Shown: positions 36,401 to 51,400 of the stretch, piece by piece
Layout of the letters: each line of letters opens with the position of its first letter
Numbering within the stretch: position 1 is the first letter of the stretch
Origin: Phoronis australis
Lineage: Eukaryota; Phoronida; Phoronidae
DNA: 64,000 bases
Direction: 5' to 3'
NCBI GenBank assembly: GCA_002633005.1
Contig: NMRA01000020.1
Span: forward strand, 950,803 to 1,014,802
Translations under genes and position numbers: made by a program
Notes under the pieces: model-generated
Database searches by the model: none
Told to the model about the DNA's origin: nothing
What the model saw: the letters and a program-made list of their open reading frames with translations, nothing else

Positions 36401-39400
36401 GAGCCGCCATTTGCAAATGATTTGAACCTCAATGGATGCCATTAAGATGTACACACGAAATATTGTACCAGGTAATTTTAAAAGCGTGTTGGTCTTACAG
36501 AAAAGTTTGAAAATTTGGTGATAACAACTAAAAAGAAAACTAACATTTACTAGAAACAACTTTTTCTTAAAGTGGCTCTATATCAGCTTTCTGTCCAAGA
36601 AGCAAACTTTTGATTAACGTATGCCACACACTGAGTTATAAAATTGTCCTTAAATTGTTCATTACTCAGATGAGAAGTGATTTGATGTTTGTAAGGAAAT
36701 GACAGTCAGGTATTGGTTGAAACCATCTCAGGGCATAAAATGACAGTCAGGTATTGGTTGAAACCATCTCAGGGCATAAAATGACAGTCAGGTATTGGTT
36801 GAAACCATCTCAGGGCATAAAATGACAGTCAGGTATTGGTTGAAACCATCTCAGGGCATAAAATGACAGTCAGGTATTGGTTGAAACCATCTCAGGGCAT
36901 AAAATGACAGTCAGGTATTGGTTGAAACCATCTCAGGGCATAAAATGACAGTCAGGTATTGGTTGAAACCATCTCAGGGCATAAAATGACAGTCAGGTAT
37001 TGGTTGAAACCATCTCAGGGCATAAAATGACAGTCAGGTATTGGTTGAAACCATCTCAGGGCATAAAATGACATGCGCTGACATTAGCCAACTTGTAGAG
37101 CAATAATGAACAGCCCGTTCTTTCCAAGCCCTTAAACTGAAAGAATCTCCAATTTGACTCCGTCATCAATTTGAGGCAACTTTCATAATGGTAATTGGTC
37201 TAAATCAAAAGTTGCTTTTGTAATGGAAGGTGCGGTAAGTAATCTATTATTTATGTGGATTATTGGCTCTTATGGTGCTTTCCAATTGGGAGAACTTCGG
37301 TTTACTGAAACTTCGGAGAAACTTCGGTTACCTTTCTGAATGTACGAGGACATCGAAGTTATCACTAGATGGCGATTCAGTCATCCAAGTAGACACCAAG
37401 TGGCACAGTTCATGCGTACACTCAAACAAATATTGGATAATGGGTTCCAGGCTAACTTAAAAATTGTTCTCCTGCCATTTACGAGTGTTTAATAAAATGA
37501 TTGTCATTCTTCATCAGATATACTTTCTTTTATTTATTTACATGCATCTATTGAGAGCACGTCGGCTAAGCAACAATAACAAAGAACACGTTTTGCGAGT
37601 CTCGCGTGATTGTATATAGTACAATTTTAGCGAAGTTTCAGTTGCAGTTTAATTACGGGAGCTAACCTTTCCCACTAACTGGAACTTCGGTAAAAGCGAA
37701 GTTTCACCTCTAATGGGAAAGCACCTTTACATGGTGTTGGCAAAAAATTGCAAGCCATTGAAAATCTACAATTTTCTGAAACAGGGATTCTGCTAACTGC
37801 TGGTATTGCTTGAAAGTTACCATTTCTTGAGAAAATCAATTGAAAGTGTTGCAGAAATATACTCCCTGACTTCAAACATTCCCCGTAGAGAAGAAACTGA
37901 TTTAAAAGAGCCTCATCTGGCAAGCAGCAAGTAAGTTACCATAGGTATTAATTGTTAATCCTCGAGTGAACCAGGTACCATGTTATTCCAATCAGTTGTT
38001 GCAGCTCACGACTTATCTCTTAAGAGCCTTATTAACACTAATTGATGAAGCAAACGACTTCCAGGGCACTAGTGGGTCTGACTGAGGTTAAGCTATTTTC
38101 ATGAACATCTGATCACTTTGTGTAAATTCACCAGCCACAATATTTACCCATCCATCAAGTTGGCATTTTGATACAAAAAACAAAGGTGTGTCAAAACTAC
38201 CTATCTGATAATTAGCACATAGTTGAGGTGTGCGCCCATCGCATGGCTCTCTCAAGTAGCTGAAGCAGCGTCAGTTTTACCCCGTTCACATGCTAGTTAA
38301 AAGCTAACATTTTTTAGCCTTCTGTTAGCAGTAAACCTCAGCCATGTGAACTGTTGGAGTGATGTGCTGTGCAGATACTGCCTAAAACACTGGCAAACAT
38401 TGTCCAGTAATGTGAACCATTGCAAGGGTCAGTTTTGCTAGAGCCTTGCTGGCCCAAGAGTTACTCAGCCAAACCTGCAGGCCTTTTCACCAGCACTTTG
38501 TTAAGCCAGGCCATGTCAACTATAAAGGTATTACGGACAATAGGGAACCTTTGTTTGTCAATGCATTAATGAGTAGTTGTAGAGTTCTAATTTACTAAAA
38601 CTATTGCAACAACAGTCAAATTTTTCAAGCAATAGTCACTGTATTGTTATACTCTGATCGCAAATCACCAAACAAACCAGATCACCGGCCATGTTAACGA
38701 TGTTTTGGTTTTCTACCTGCAACTCCAGCAGGCCAGTCCAAAAATAATTTATATTTTCATTAAAGCATTCATTAATATACAAAAACAATCAATTGTTTGT
38801 GTTGGTAACAGTTGGAAGTGTTTCACTGAAGAGTGTTAAGGGAAGATGCACTGCTGGCAATATAAACCCAGGTTGAGCTATGTATAGGTGTGGTTATGAG
38901 AGCTACAAATTACATGTACATGTATAGGACACATTCTTGTGGGGTGTTCTAGGGTTGTTAGGTAAATAAAGCAAGTAGCCCATCCATAACAATTCTCAGT
39001 AACTACTGTGTGTAGGTGATCCAAGTTTGTCCAACCTTAAGATGACAGAAAACCTGAAAGGGAGAAACAAGATCATGGGGTCAAACATAAGAGCAAACAG
39101 GATTAAGAAGTTCCATGTTAGCTAATCAAACAATGTGTAGGACTGGGGGTGGGTGTTTAGTTTAAGATCAACATGGAAAGTTGATCTGCTTGTGGGAGAC
39201 CACCACTACACCTGCCAACTTAACCTGAATGAGGTGTCTACATCAGACATTTATTTGAATCTGGAGTAGTATAACCATAAGTATTAATTCCGGTTAATGC
39301 AGGTGGAATGCGTTGATAAACAATGCTTTTTAAACACATGACAGAGAACTTGAAGGAACAGAGGTGTACACAAATGGTTCTCCACAACCTGTGTTATTGT

Positions 39401-42400
39401 GTTGTTGCCACCTCAGGGTTTGCCGGCACTTGTGAAACATTTTAACTGTCCACAACCCGTTTGAACCATTAGCAGCCAGTTTGGAAACAAGGCATCGCCA
39501 TTGCTAAAGCTATTTTTACTGGTGAAAAACAAAAATCAAAGTCCTGTGACTATCACAAAACCAGTGTCACAACATTCCCTACTGCGACACCATTACATTT
39601 CCACCTTTAGCAACACAAGTTGCAGTCAATGTGTAAGCAAGTCATTTTTTAATTCACAATTTTTGAGTTGGCCATTCCCGATAAACTCCGAAGTGTTTTC
39701 TTGACTCGCTGATGGTTTCAATATTTTTGTTGGTAAGGGAAACAAAATCCTATCACGATAAGGAATCTTATAAGACAAAATTCATGAGAGAAAAAAATTT
39801 AATTCAATTTTCATTTTTAGCAAGTTGAATATGGCGAAATGCGTCTGTAACAATTCTTAGCTATTTTAAATTAGTCTCAGTAACAGCTTGGCCAATTCAA
39901 TTACACTGGATAACAAGGCAGGTTACAGGCATGCTCTAAAGGCCTTTTCATACTGATTTAAGTCCGCTCTGAGCGCAGCGCCGACGTAAACTGCGAAGTT
40001 TAACTGTTCATACTGGCTTCAGTAGTTAACGGACGTTGAAGTAAATGGTAGGTGACGCTGTTGCCATCGAAGTACCGTAAACGCAATGTCGCACTGCACG
40101 TTAAGGTTTTCTAAATGTGACAATTTGGGAACATTTACATGAGCTAATTGACATAAAATTTAGTTTTAATTCGATTGGTAATTATTCAAGCAAAATATAA
40201 TAAAATTAAATTTTAATTCGATTAGTAATTATTCAAGCAAAATATAATAAATATCAGCGACTACACTACCCTTTAATTGTTGCACCTGGTGATAACTTCG
40301 ATGGAACTGAACCGAAGTTGACCGTTCATATGTCCGCTATTAAATCCACCTCTTTAGTGCGAAGTTAACTGGCGCTGTTAACTTCGATCCAGGACCGAAG
40401 TTAAGCGTTCATACTGACCGCAAGTCCGCAACTCCCTAAAATATCGACGCGTCGATGTTAGAATGAAAGGCCCACAAGACTTACCACATTGAAACTGCAA
40501 GTTAATCTGCTCTGCATAGAATGTCAATCAGGGCGTGCTTCTGAAATTTTCAGGTGTTTGTGTGCTTTTTATAGGTTTGTTGGTGTTAGCGCACTTCTGA
40601 CACACATTTCGGTTTTCAATTGAGGAGTACGACATTTAGCTACTACTCTCAAGTCTCAACTCGCCAAAATTTTTTGACAGTTCCAATGTGTTATGTAAGT
40701 ACATACTGTTTTGAACTTTCCAGGCATACTTAAACCCCCTAAAGTAATTTATATTTTTTCTTGTTGAAATGTGATAATAAGGACCAGTGTGTGATCAAAT
40801 GGCTACATTATGCCTATGGATTACCACAATTTCATATCACTGGCAAATTACATTACATTCAATTCATAATGCAATTCTCTCACTTGGAATAGGTGGTAAT
40901 GGTCTTTACTTGACACTGAGTAAAGGTCAATAGATCTGATAACCTCACTGATGCCAATTATCAATGATTCATTTTAAATATATATCAAAGCCAGTGGAGC
41001 AACGATTTCACCAGTACTCAACAGGATTCTGTGACTTACAATCATCTTCATATTTCGGAAATTCAGTAGATGTCCTTGCATGATTTTTCACTGGTTATTT
41101 CATGGAAATATCCTTCGAGATTTGAAAGCATTATCGAGTTCACTAGTGATGTGGCCTTGAATTGTTGCCGAATTAGCCCACAAGTGATTGGCACATGCAA
41201 TACACACATACCTATGTCATTTTCTAATTCGCAATGTTGGGGTAAGCCAACCCTAATAAACCCTGAAGTGTTTTCTTGAGTTTCTAAGGATAATGATGTT
41301 GGAAACAGTTCTACCACAATAAGGAATCTTACGAGACTGATTTCATGGTCCTGCTTAGTTAACTTAACGAGTGACACAGTAGGAGTCGAGCATAAAAATC
41401 AGCATAAAAATCTACACACACTTCTAGGTTGATGGCTACACCCACATACACACGCTACAAAAATCACATAATCAGGTGAATTTTACAGATGTTTCAGCAT
41501 ACAAGCAGATGCCCTAGCCAAAAATCACAGAACGAAAGTAAACAACACTAATTCCAGAGCATACAATCTATGTCTCGCATGCTCACCGGGACTTTTCTCC
41601 TTCTGGGCATGCGCAAATTAAAGGACTCTAGTTCCCCAGACACTGCTGTCAACTTTAAGCACCCATGTGCTGTTGTCATAACATTCACTCCTGATTTTTG
41701 GGGTTCTTAGTTTAAGTGTCCCTGGGTGTACCTACCCAGCCATGGTAAAAAGGCTGTCTGCACACCTTGATTTTTAAAGTCCATTGATTGGTTCAACTGA
41801 GATTCACGATCACTTCAGTAATTCCTCTATTACTATCAGAGCATACAAAATGGTGTGAAGTTTTGTTTCTATGGGCAAGCAGTGTACAAAGACCATTTAA
41901 TTTGTAAATTACAGCCAATTTGTGTTGTTATAAAATTGCACGTCTTTACTAAAAATTAGAACTTGAAATTCAAATTTTCCCATGGTGAATATTAAAGTAC
42001 TGCTCAGGAAATCCTCCAGTTTGCAAGATTACCACCGAATGTGTTCTAAACCTCAAAGCGTTCATCCCCAGTGTTGGAGAAATGCAGTTGGCAGACATCA
42101 GATCAGACATCCAGGATTTGATTGACAGGTGAAAGCAAACTGCAGATGCTGGTTAGTTAAATCATCATCACACTCTTCCTGTCCATCAGAAGCCTGTCCA
42201 CTCAGTACATACCTCTCTGTTCTGTGACTTATACAGCAGTACCACACTACTAATTAAAACCTACCAAATGGCATTCTCTAAATATATGTAACTATATCCA
42301 TTTCAAAGAGTGCAACATGTATTACTGGAACTCTCACCCACTACTATACAAGTAATACAAAAAATTTTCCTGCTAAATGACTCTTTCATAATAACGTCGA

Positions 42401-45400
42401 CGTTTTGGGGAGTTGCAGTCAGTATGAACGGTTAACTTCAGTCCTGAAGCAAAGTTAACAGAGCAGTTAACTTCGAAGTAAACAGGTGAATTTAACAGTG
42501 AAACGTTGATGCTGCTGTGGAGTATGAAAGGTCAATTTCAGTCTCATCGAAGGTATCGCCAGGGTCCTCTGTTATCGTCAACAATTAATGGGTAGTGTCC
42601 TCGCTAATAGTTGCTTATATTTTGCTCAAATAATCACCAATCAGATTGGAAATAAGTTTTGTATCAATTAGCACACATAAATGGTCTCGAACTGTGACAT
42701 TAAAAAAATCTTAGCGTGCACGGGATGCATCACTGCTACCCTGCAATTACTTCGATGATGACAGCCTCACCTACCGTTTACTTCGATGCTGTAAACTACC
42801 AAAGCTAGTATGAATGATTAAATTAACTTTGCAGTTTATGTAGATGCTAGTGGAGTTAAGTTAGTATGAAAGGGCCTAAAGATGACCTCCAACAACAGTT
42901 TTATAGACTTTTTAAGATTGCCTACCCCAGTACACCTTTTAAGTATGGTAAGGAGAATAGAGAAAATGACTTCTGTACAGTTGAGGTGTCATCGACTCCT
43001 TACAAAATCATGAGAATCACCCGGGTACCTGTATGTACTTTGCATTGGGTATTTTAAGGCTGTCTGAGTACACGAGTCAGGATGACCTTTCTTGGCTATG
43101 ACGATTACTTCTCAACTCATCAAATGGATGCCAAAAGCAAGATTCAAAAAATCCTAAAATGCACAGGTCATTAGAACACGCAATAATAGACTTAGTTTAG
43201 GCTAGGGCTCGTATTTAGCGCTTAATAAATATTAATTTCCATCAATTTGGCACTGCCACTAACATGATTTGATGCATTTCATATGGGCAGTTAGCTGGAA
43301 AGGATTATCTTGTCAGTCCAGTATCAGCTCTAGAGCGATATTACGATGAATCTATTGGTCTGTGAATGTTCGATTACCTAAAAGCATTTGACACTATAAA
43401 TCTTGTGATTAACGTAAACTATTAAGAGGATCTAAGTTATATAATTCAAAGCTTCACAGAAATGATATGAATTCACATTTTATAGGTAAGAGAAATGTAA
43501 TGATAAGACCTCACCAATAACGGACAAAAATAATTAGCACTAGTTAAACCAATTTTCCCCTTTCAAATGCTTTTTACAATGAAGTGAACGTCCAGAATTT
43601 CTCAAAACATTGTCAGGTGGTCAGGTTTTGTTATAGAACTTATGAATGATTTAGTACTTATTTGGTACTCAAAAATTAAAGTTTCACTTGTCCACCATAT
43701 TGTGCTCTAAATTGGTGAGACTTTAATATAGCACATGTATCAGAAATAACCTCAGTTTTGTCAGCTACACGGAATTTCTGAAATGAGACCAAAACTATGA
43801 TGTGACCCACAATGATATGAAATTTCCCCATCTTTACAGAAAGGAGTTCTAAGGCTTCTTCTAATGGGAAGGAGTGTTTATGGCATTTCAAGCTTGAATC
43901 AGGATTAGGACAGGACTTCTGCATGAGATGATACACCAATAAACATTCTAAAGAAATCAAAGGAACAACTAGTTGTCCTAACAAAGCACCCACAAAAAGG
44001 AAATGATGAGTGATGTAGGGATAATAGCAAATAACAGGTGCTGAAAAATCTTCTATGGCCCGTTCTTTATTAAACAGAATGACACAAATGAACAAAATTT
44101 GAGGATAAAATAAAAAATACCGCGGTATGTGAAAATATTACAACAGATGTGTTGTCCGAGAACAAAGGCCTGGATTTTCAAACAAAAATCACAAGTCTGA
44201 AAACATAATTTCTTTCAAAACAAAACTGCTGAAGAATGGACAACTAACAGAAAACCAGGCCTGCGACAGAAACTTTGAGGAACTGATAACAATAAAACCA
44301 CTCCCTGTACAACCTACAGAGGGTTCTGTGCTTCAGGTGCAATATTTCTGTTTAAGAGGCAGGGCTGTCAGTTCTTTGTATCATCATTGGCTCTCAGTAC
44401 CAACTCATAAAATAACATCTTTATCTAATGTAGGAATGTGTACATATCTAATAAATGTATGATTAGTTCTTAATCAACAAATAATATTTGTTGTAGAGGT
44501 TTAAAGGGAGCTCATTGTCCTTCTTAAATGTGCCCAGAAATATTTAGCCATGAAGTATGGGAGTAGCTGCTTTGAAGCTCTTGGATGAATAGTTACTAAC
44601 AGGTGAATGAGCATGAATCAGAGCACCTTGTGCAGTCTACACAAACAGTAAGGGAAGGTTAATAACACTTCAGTTGGGGCTTACATGCCTCCCCCCCCTC
44701 TGTTGTGGAGTTACCCAAGCCATTGCTACCATACAGTCAGGATACAAAATTACTTTGAATCCCAGCATACATGCCTCTGTCCACACCATGAATTACCCTA
44801 AATCAACCTACTCCTAAACAACAAGTTGTTGTAAGGTTTAGTAGTTCCATGCTGTTAGCAACAGCGCTGGGGGGAGACAAACCAGTTTTTTGTCCAGGAT
44901 ATCTGTGCATGCAACATGAGTAAGAAAATAAACACTAGTCTTGGTTACATAGTAAATGACAGGATGCTGACTATGTGAATACAACATTTTTGTGGGCCCT
45001 TGTACACACAGAGCAGAGCTCTCTGGGTTGTAAACTGAACTGGAACATTACCAAATAGTTAACAAAGAATGTCTACAACAGTTGGGTGAGGAGTACTAAC
45101 AAGTGTATTTTATTTTCAAGTTCTTTGTAGTGTAACAGTTTTCTGAAACTACAGTGCTCTGATACAGCAAAAACATTGAGGGGAATCAGTTGGGCACTGT
45201 GTATTTGTGCCAAGTTGTCAAAGGCAGCACACAAAGTAGATAAAGATCTTCTAAACTGTCAAAAACGCCTGGCACAACTTTCTTTTCACTCTCAATCAGT
45301 TAATCACGTACCCTTTGTCCAACAAAAAGAATTGAGAACATAAATTGAAGCGTGAAAGCATTATTGGTGAAAAATTCTCAGATTTTGACTGTTGATTTCT

Positions 45401-48400
45401 TTGTGGTGCTTTATTGTATAAACCTGTCATACCTAGAGGTTACCTGGTGAGTGGTGAGTGGTGACACTACCTGTGTGGCATGAATCCTTGGTCACATGCT
45501 GAGGTATAAACATGTGAGACAGCTGCCGACAGCAACAAAACATTTCAGCAAAATCCCTTGCTTACTAGTAAGCCGTTAATGAATGTTAGAACGCTCCATG
45601 AACGTTACAGTAAAGTGTCACCAACTGGGGACACGATATGGCGGACAGGTGACATTTTATTTTCACATTTCTTCATAAATGACAGACATATAAAAATGAA
45701 GCATTGCTAAGTTCTGTACCATAGCTACCAACAGACAGTATTTTGAACAATTCTGAACATTCACAACTTTGGCAATTATTTTTGTTCGAAATTGGTGAAA
45801 TTTTACCTGGCTGTCTGGATAGTAAGTAAAATGTTCGTAAAGGATGCAACAGATTTTGAGCTGTATCACCACGGCCAAGTTGCCCCTTTTCAGTTTACCA
45901 ACCACACATTTTACCTGCCGCAAGCGCCAACGCTCTAGTGGTCATATGCTCATAAACCCTGTAGACAAATGCCAGACATGAACTTCACAAGTACTATTAC
46001 AACTTGTAACTTACAAGTGCAAATAATTGCTTCTTCAACAGACCAGTTGCATTGGACCAGGTTCATCCAGTGCATAAGTAAAGTTGAACTCATTGTCCAG
46101 GTAGGCCTATGGGGGCATGGACATTTTGTTCCTGGGGCAACTGCCCATCTGAACACAGCTTAAGACAATATGTTTTTATCAAGAACCATTTGGTTTGCCA
46201 TCAGTCACTAAAGTTATGGCACAAAATGAATCCACAGTGACCATGACGTCTGGAGATGACTCACATGGATGATATGATCTAAAAAAGTAGGTCTGAAAAA
46301 TAAAACCTCACACACCCACAGAGCTAGTGGTCATTCATTTCCAGACTTTATCTGATCTTGGAGCCATGTGATTATCCAGCAACAACATTCGCAAGATGCT
46401 AAAGTTGGCCTGTTACCAATTTGGCCACAGTTTACATTGTGACAGTACTGGTTCACCATGCCAAACATTGACTGGAACCATCATTTACCCATCACCCCTG
46501 GGAGGTCTGGTATTCAGGGTGCTCAATCATTTAGCAACAATGAATGCATAAACAAACATGGAGGTCTTGGTGTCTATAACCCAGGTTAAATAGCAAGAAA
46601 AACTTCTCAACACTGAACACTGCTATCTACCAATATACTGAAGGACCTTTTGGAGTTAGTAGGGTGTACTAATCTGAACCACATGAATTTTAGTCCCAAT
46701 GGGAAAGGTGATTTAGACCACTCTCAATTTAGTACCCAACTAAATTAAAGTACCCTTGAAAAGACTGGACTAATCAGCTGACCAAAGTTGGAGGATTACT
46801 AGGATTACTTTGTAAGCACAATGCCAAAGGTTTGGTCCCAATTACATTGCTTGACCAAGCTCAGTTCAAAGCCATTGCACCACAGGAGTTCAGGATTGAA
46901 AACACAAATAAAGAGACTTCAGTGTAAAAGGGCTGAGGATAACTGGTTGAAGACCTGAAATTCAGCAATGCAAATTGAGATTTTTGCCAACTTCTAGTAG
47001 TCAAATGGGTGTGAAGTGAATCGCATCATCCGAAAATGCATCAACAGCAATTTTCTCCTTTCAGTCAAATGGGAAAATAATGATGACGTAATATAGGAAA
47101 ACATCCCAATAGCATTTTTAGTCAGCAAGAAGATATGGGTGTAGCAACACAGAAAAATTTTTGGTCATCAAAGGTGTGTGTCTGTGTGACTGGGATTTGT
47201 GTGCACGAGATAAATTTCGAGCTGGGATTTTGGCCAGGTGTCATATTGATGACCGGCTAATTTTTATAATGTCAAGAGCTGTATAATTTAATCAGTATTA
47301 ACTCTCTCAAACTTTATTTTTACGTGTATCAATGCAAACTTCCTTGCTAAACAAGGAAGTTTTCTTTTGATTTTTTGAGGGTGTGTTCACAAATAATCTG
47401 ATTCTTAGGTTGACAAGACTGGCATCATGTTTAAAGGATGAAAAACATGATATATTCTGATATTCATGTATTGCGATTAGAAAAAAAATAAAAAGAATTA
47501 AGATTTCTTTATTCTGTCTTTAAAGTCGACAAGATCATATATATGCAGAGCTTCAAAAATTGGTATACCAAGTACTGAAATTTTCGCGAGGGTGAAAATA
47601 TTAATCTTTGGGTACAGGAAATTAATCTGGCATACAAAAGAATAAGGAAGAAGTGTTAAAAGGAAGTTGAAATTCAATATGGTTAATAGTACAATACATA
47701 TAACAACACTTTGTAAAACAGAACATTTGCAGTAGTCTTCATGACTTGTGAAAACTTTAAAAATTCTAGTCTTAATTATTTAATGGTTAACTGAAGTAGA
47801 CTTAACTTTGTGGCCGCACTTGATGATTTATCAGACTTTTAAAAAAAATGTTATACGCCCTTGAAAAATGAGAAAGTGGTAATTTTAGCAATTATTATTG
47901 TCCAAAATTTGTTATTTTACCAGTTATTCAACTAGATATTGATGGGCGTTGCCAGTAGATTAATCGTAACATTTTTGTTGCCCAACAAATACTATCGACC
48001 TCAGCTCCTAATTTCATGAAATTCTTCGCCTTTAATCAGATAAGTTCTTCACATATCTCCAAGCCACCATTTTTCTGTTTTACTATATAGCTGTAGCTGG
48101 TGTCGACTATACTAGGTACATTTTGCAATAAACGGGGGAATTTTCATAAGAGGTGCAGATAGCATGACCCTTCAGTTCAAAATCTTAAAAACAAAACTTC
48201 ACAAAGGTATCACATTTGCCCCCATGCAAGTTATTAGCATTATGTTAAAGCACAAAAGGGTAATATTCTGGCCAACCCCTACCTTCATGGGCTGTCAGCA
48301 CACAACCACAAAAAACATCAGTGGAATGTACACTTCTCACCATAAGAAGAGTGATCTGATGGCTCATTTGAGGTCCTATGATGCTTTGAGGTCCCATGAT

Positions 48401-51400
48401 TATGAGGCCTTTTCATACTGACTTAACTCCAGTCTAAGCAGAGCGCCGACGTTAACTACGAAGTTAACTGAACAGTCATACCAGCTTCGGGAATTAACGG
48501 ACATCGAAGTTAACGGTAGGTGATGCTGTAGTCATCGCAAGGTAGCGCTGATGCATCACATGCACGCTAGGACTTTCAGGATGTGATAGTTTGTGAACAC
48601 TTACATATGCAAATTCATATAAAACTTCTAATTTATTGGTGATTATTCGACCAAAATATAAGCAACTACGATCGACGACACTGCCCTTTAATTGTTGACG
48701 ATGACTGGCCCCTAGTGATACAATAACTTTGATGGGACCGAAGTTGACAATTCATACTGCAATGCAGAGTCGATGCTCCACTCTTAAATACACCTGTTTA
48801 CTGCGAAGTAAACTGGCACTGATAATTTCGATACAGGACCGAAGTTAACCATGTATACTGACCGTAACTCCTTAAAACATCGACGCATCGACATTAGTGT
48901 GAAAGGGCCTACAGAAAGTAAATCAAGACGTCAGACGATCCTTCATATGTGAATTATTTCAGGCATCTGACGATCGTTTGCGCCCTTGGTTTACCCAACA
49001 AAAACGAAAGTTTGCAGTGAACATTGGTAAGATCTGTTACCTAACATAGACAGGTTAGGTAGCAAATTTAGCACTCAATTATTATAACAATTGTGAGCTA
49101 TAATTGGTATGTCATTTTTGAAACCACTGACTTCAGTGACAGGAATTGGTTACAAGTTTGCATTCATAGTAGACGAGCATTCTCTGCATTTTTGTAATGC
49201 TGATGCCCAATGGTGGAATTCTAGGTTCTTTTACTGTTCAATGCTTGGTTCAGCCTGGGGCAGAAATACCAAACTGTATTTTCCATCCATTCCAATTTTC
49301 TTCAAAGAATCACCCAGGAAATTGTCTACCTATTGTTGGAACTGTGTTTGTTTAAGGCAAATGACTTACAGTGATAGGGATACCACCCATTACAGAATGA
49401 GAATAACTTGATGGGCGGGCACAAACATAAATTCAGTGGAAAAACAGCCATTTTGGCTGGATGTAAACCAGAGCATTGAACACATATTGAATAACATATG
49501 ATTGGTATTGATGGTATTGATTTCTAACACTGTATGATCAATTGATGTCAAACTACCATCAAAAGTCATAAAGTCCAACAAACCAGGGTCTGACCAAACA
49601 ATTTCTTTCAATTTCACCATGCTAAAAATCTCAACCTGTTACTCGTGCCTTTCTATGAGACATTAAACATTTTCAACAAAAATTCCTGTTTTAGTGGATT
49701 TACTGAGAACAAATGAGAGTCACGATTTCTTTATATTTTGTTCAAGACCAGCATCAGATGACACTGAAGAAAAGTGATAATAGCCCATTTTGCAATCCAC
49801 CAGCACAATATTTACACTGAGGACCACCATCACTGTGAACCACCATAGTGCAAGTACCGGCAGAATGTTCGCACAAGATTATAGACTGTACACTTTTACC
49901 CGGACCCCCTTCCATTCCCGAAGGCCTACAAAAATGACAATATTTGTATAACGTCTATAATACATGTTAAACTACAAGTGTGCTTCAAGCTTTGACGCCA
50001 GTGTTGGTTAGCGCACTGAGGAGTGGTATTAAAATGAAACATGGTATTTTCAAACAATTCTTCCAATACTTTGTTTTGCCTCAGGATGGATACTAGTGAC
50101 ATTTATGTCATAGGTTGTTTTGTCATGTTTATATGATGTGAAAAAGTAAAAAAATACATAGGTTGTTTCGTCATGTTTATTTGATGTGAAAAAGTAAAAA
50201 AATACATAGGTTGTTTTGTCATGTTTATTTGATGTGAAAAAGTAAAAAAAAATACATAGGTTGTTTCGTCATGTTTATATGATGTGAAAAAGTTAAAAAA
50301 TACATAGGCTGTTTCGTCATGTTTATATGATGTGAAAAAGTTAAAAAATACATAGGTTGTTTTGTCATGTTTATATGATGTGAAAAAGTTAAAAAATACA
50401 TAGGTTGTTTCGTCATGTTTATATGATGTGAAAAAGTAAAAAAAAACACATTGACTTCTGTTATTTGACACTGTCTTTTTTATGATGTCAAAAGCATACT
50501 AGGACACATGCAGCAAGCCCCAACCACCTCGCCTCTAAAAATACAAGATTGCACACATGTGAAAATGGTGATAATTGTGAACAGTTGTTATGGAAAGTCA
50601 TTGACACATCAACAGCGCAAAACAAAGGACAATGGATAATTAATAAAGAAATTTGAAGACAGACTATAGTGGTCATCAACATACACTTGAACCACTTGGG
50701 TTTTTGTAGAGTGTGAGAAGATGTTGCCAAATTAAGATGTTAGTCAGAACCTTGGGCAGTCACTAGACAATTGGGTGTAAAAGCTATTCAAAAGCAAAAG
50801 GAAATGAAAAAAACCTGAATTCAGCTTGTGACAGTATGCTATTCAGCACTTGGATCAAGGCAAGGTTTACGCTTGGAAATAATAATGGTGATATTTCGCT
50901 GACGGTCGCAAGACCTCTTTGAAACTCTCCAGTGACTTTACTTTAAGTAAAACTGATACCGGGGAGGGTGCGCAGACTATGAATCAAGTTACAAGAGGGT
51001 AAAGTAATGTCAAACAATTACACTGTGTCTGTAAATGTTATGTGTCCGACATGTCCACCATAACTTCATTGCAGCTAAGACCAAACTTAAAAGAGACTCT
51101 GTCAACACTGATACCCAGTTCACAAACTGCTCAGGCATTTTCACTAGCATTTTCTCAGTTGCAAAAACGCCAGTCATGTGAATGGTTGCACGTATCACTT
51201 TCGCTAACACTTTGCTGCAAGTTTGAGTTACCCCAAAACAACTGGTATTTTTAGCAGCTTTTTTGTAGCCAGGCCGTTTAACTTCAAAAAAATTGCATGC
51301 TTATCGTCGCATTAATCAATTTATGGCAGAGAATGAAGAGCTTTGATATCAAATTTTGATTAAAAGCAAGTGGGGCGAAATGAACCAAATGCTGACGAAA

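Noticed and set aside
36699-37067. Regular direct repeats resembling a CRISPR array
   Set aside because: The units are contiguous and identical, with no unique spacers, and the context is an animal intron. It is a minisatellite.
38270-38525. Another repeat family shared with about 51100-51500 (GCTAACA and AGCCAGGCC words)
   Set aside because: Only scattered short words agree and the ends could not be defined by eye.
43676-44095. 139-codon minus-strand frame
   Set aside because: Composition is irregular, no family is recognised, and it overlaps a copy of the dispersed intronic motif. Likely chance.
49109-49411. 100-codon plus-strand frame in the kinase intron
   Set aside because: No recognisable domain, no splice or promoter support, and translation resembles random AT-rich sequence.
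50103-50471. 122-codon minus-strand frame with 16-residue repeats
   Set aside because: It is produced by the 48-bp minisatellite. The product is low-complexity and there is no promoter or splice support.
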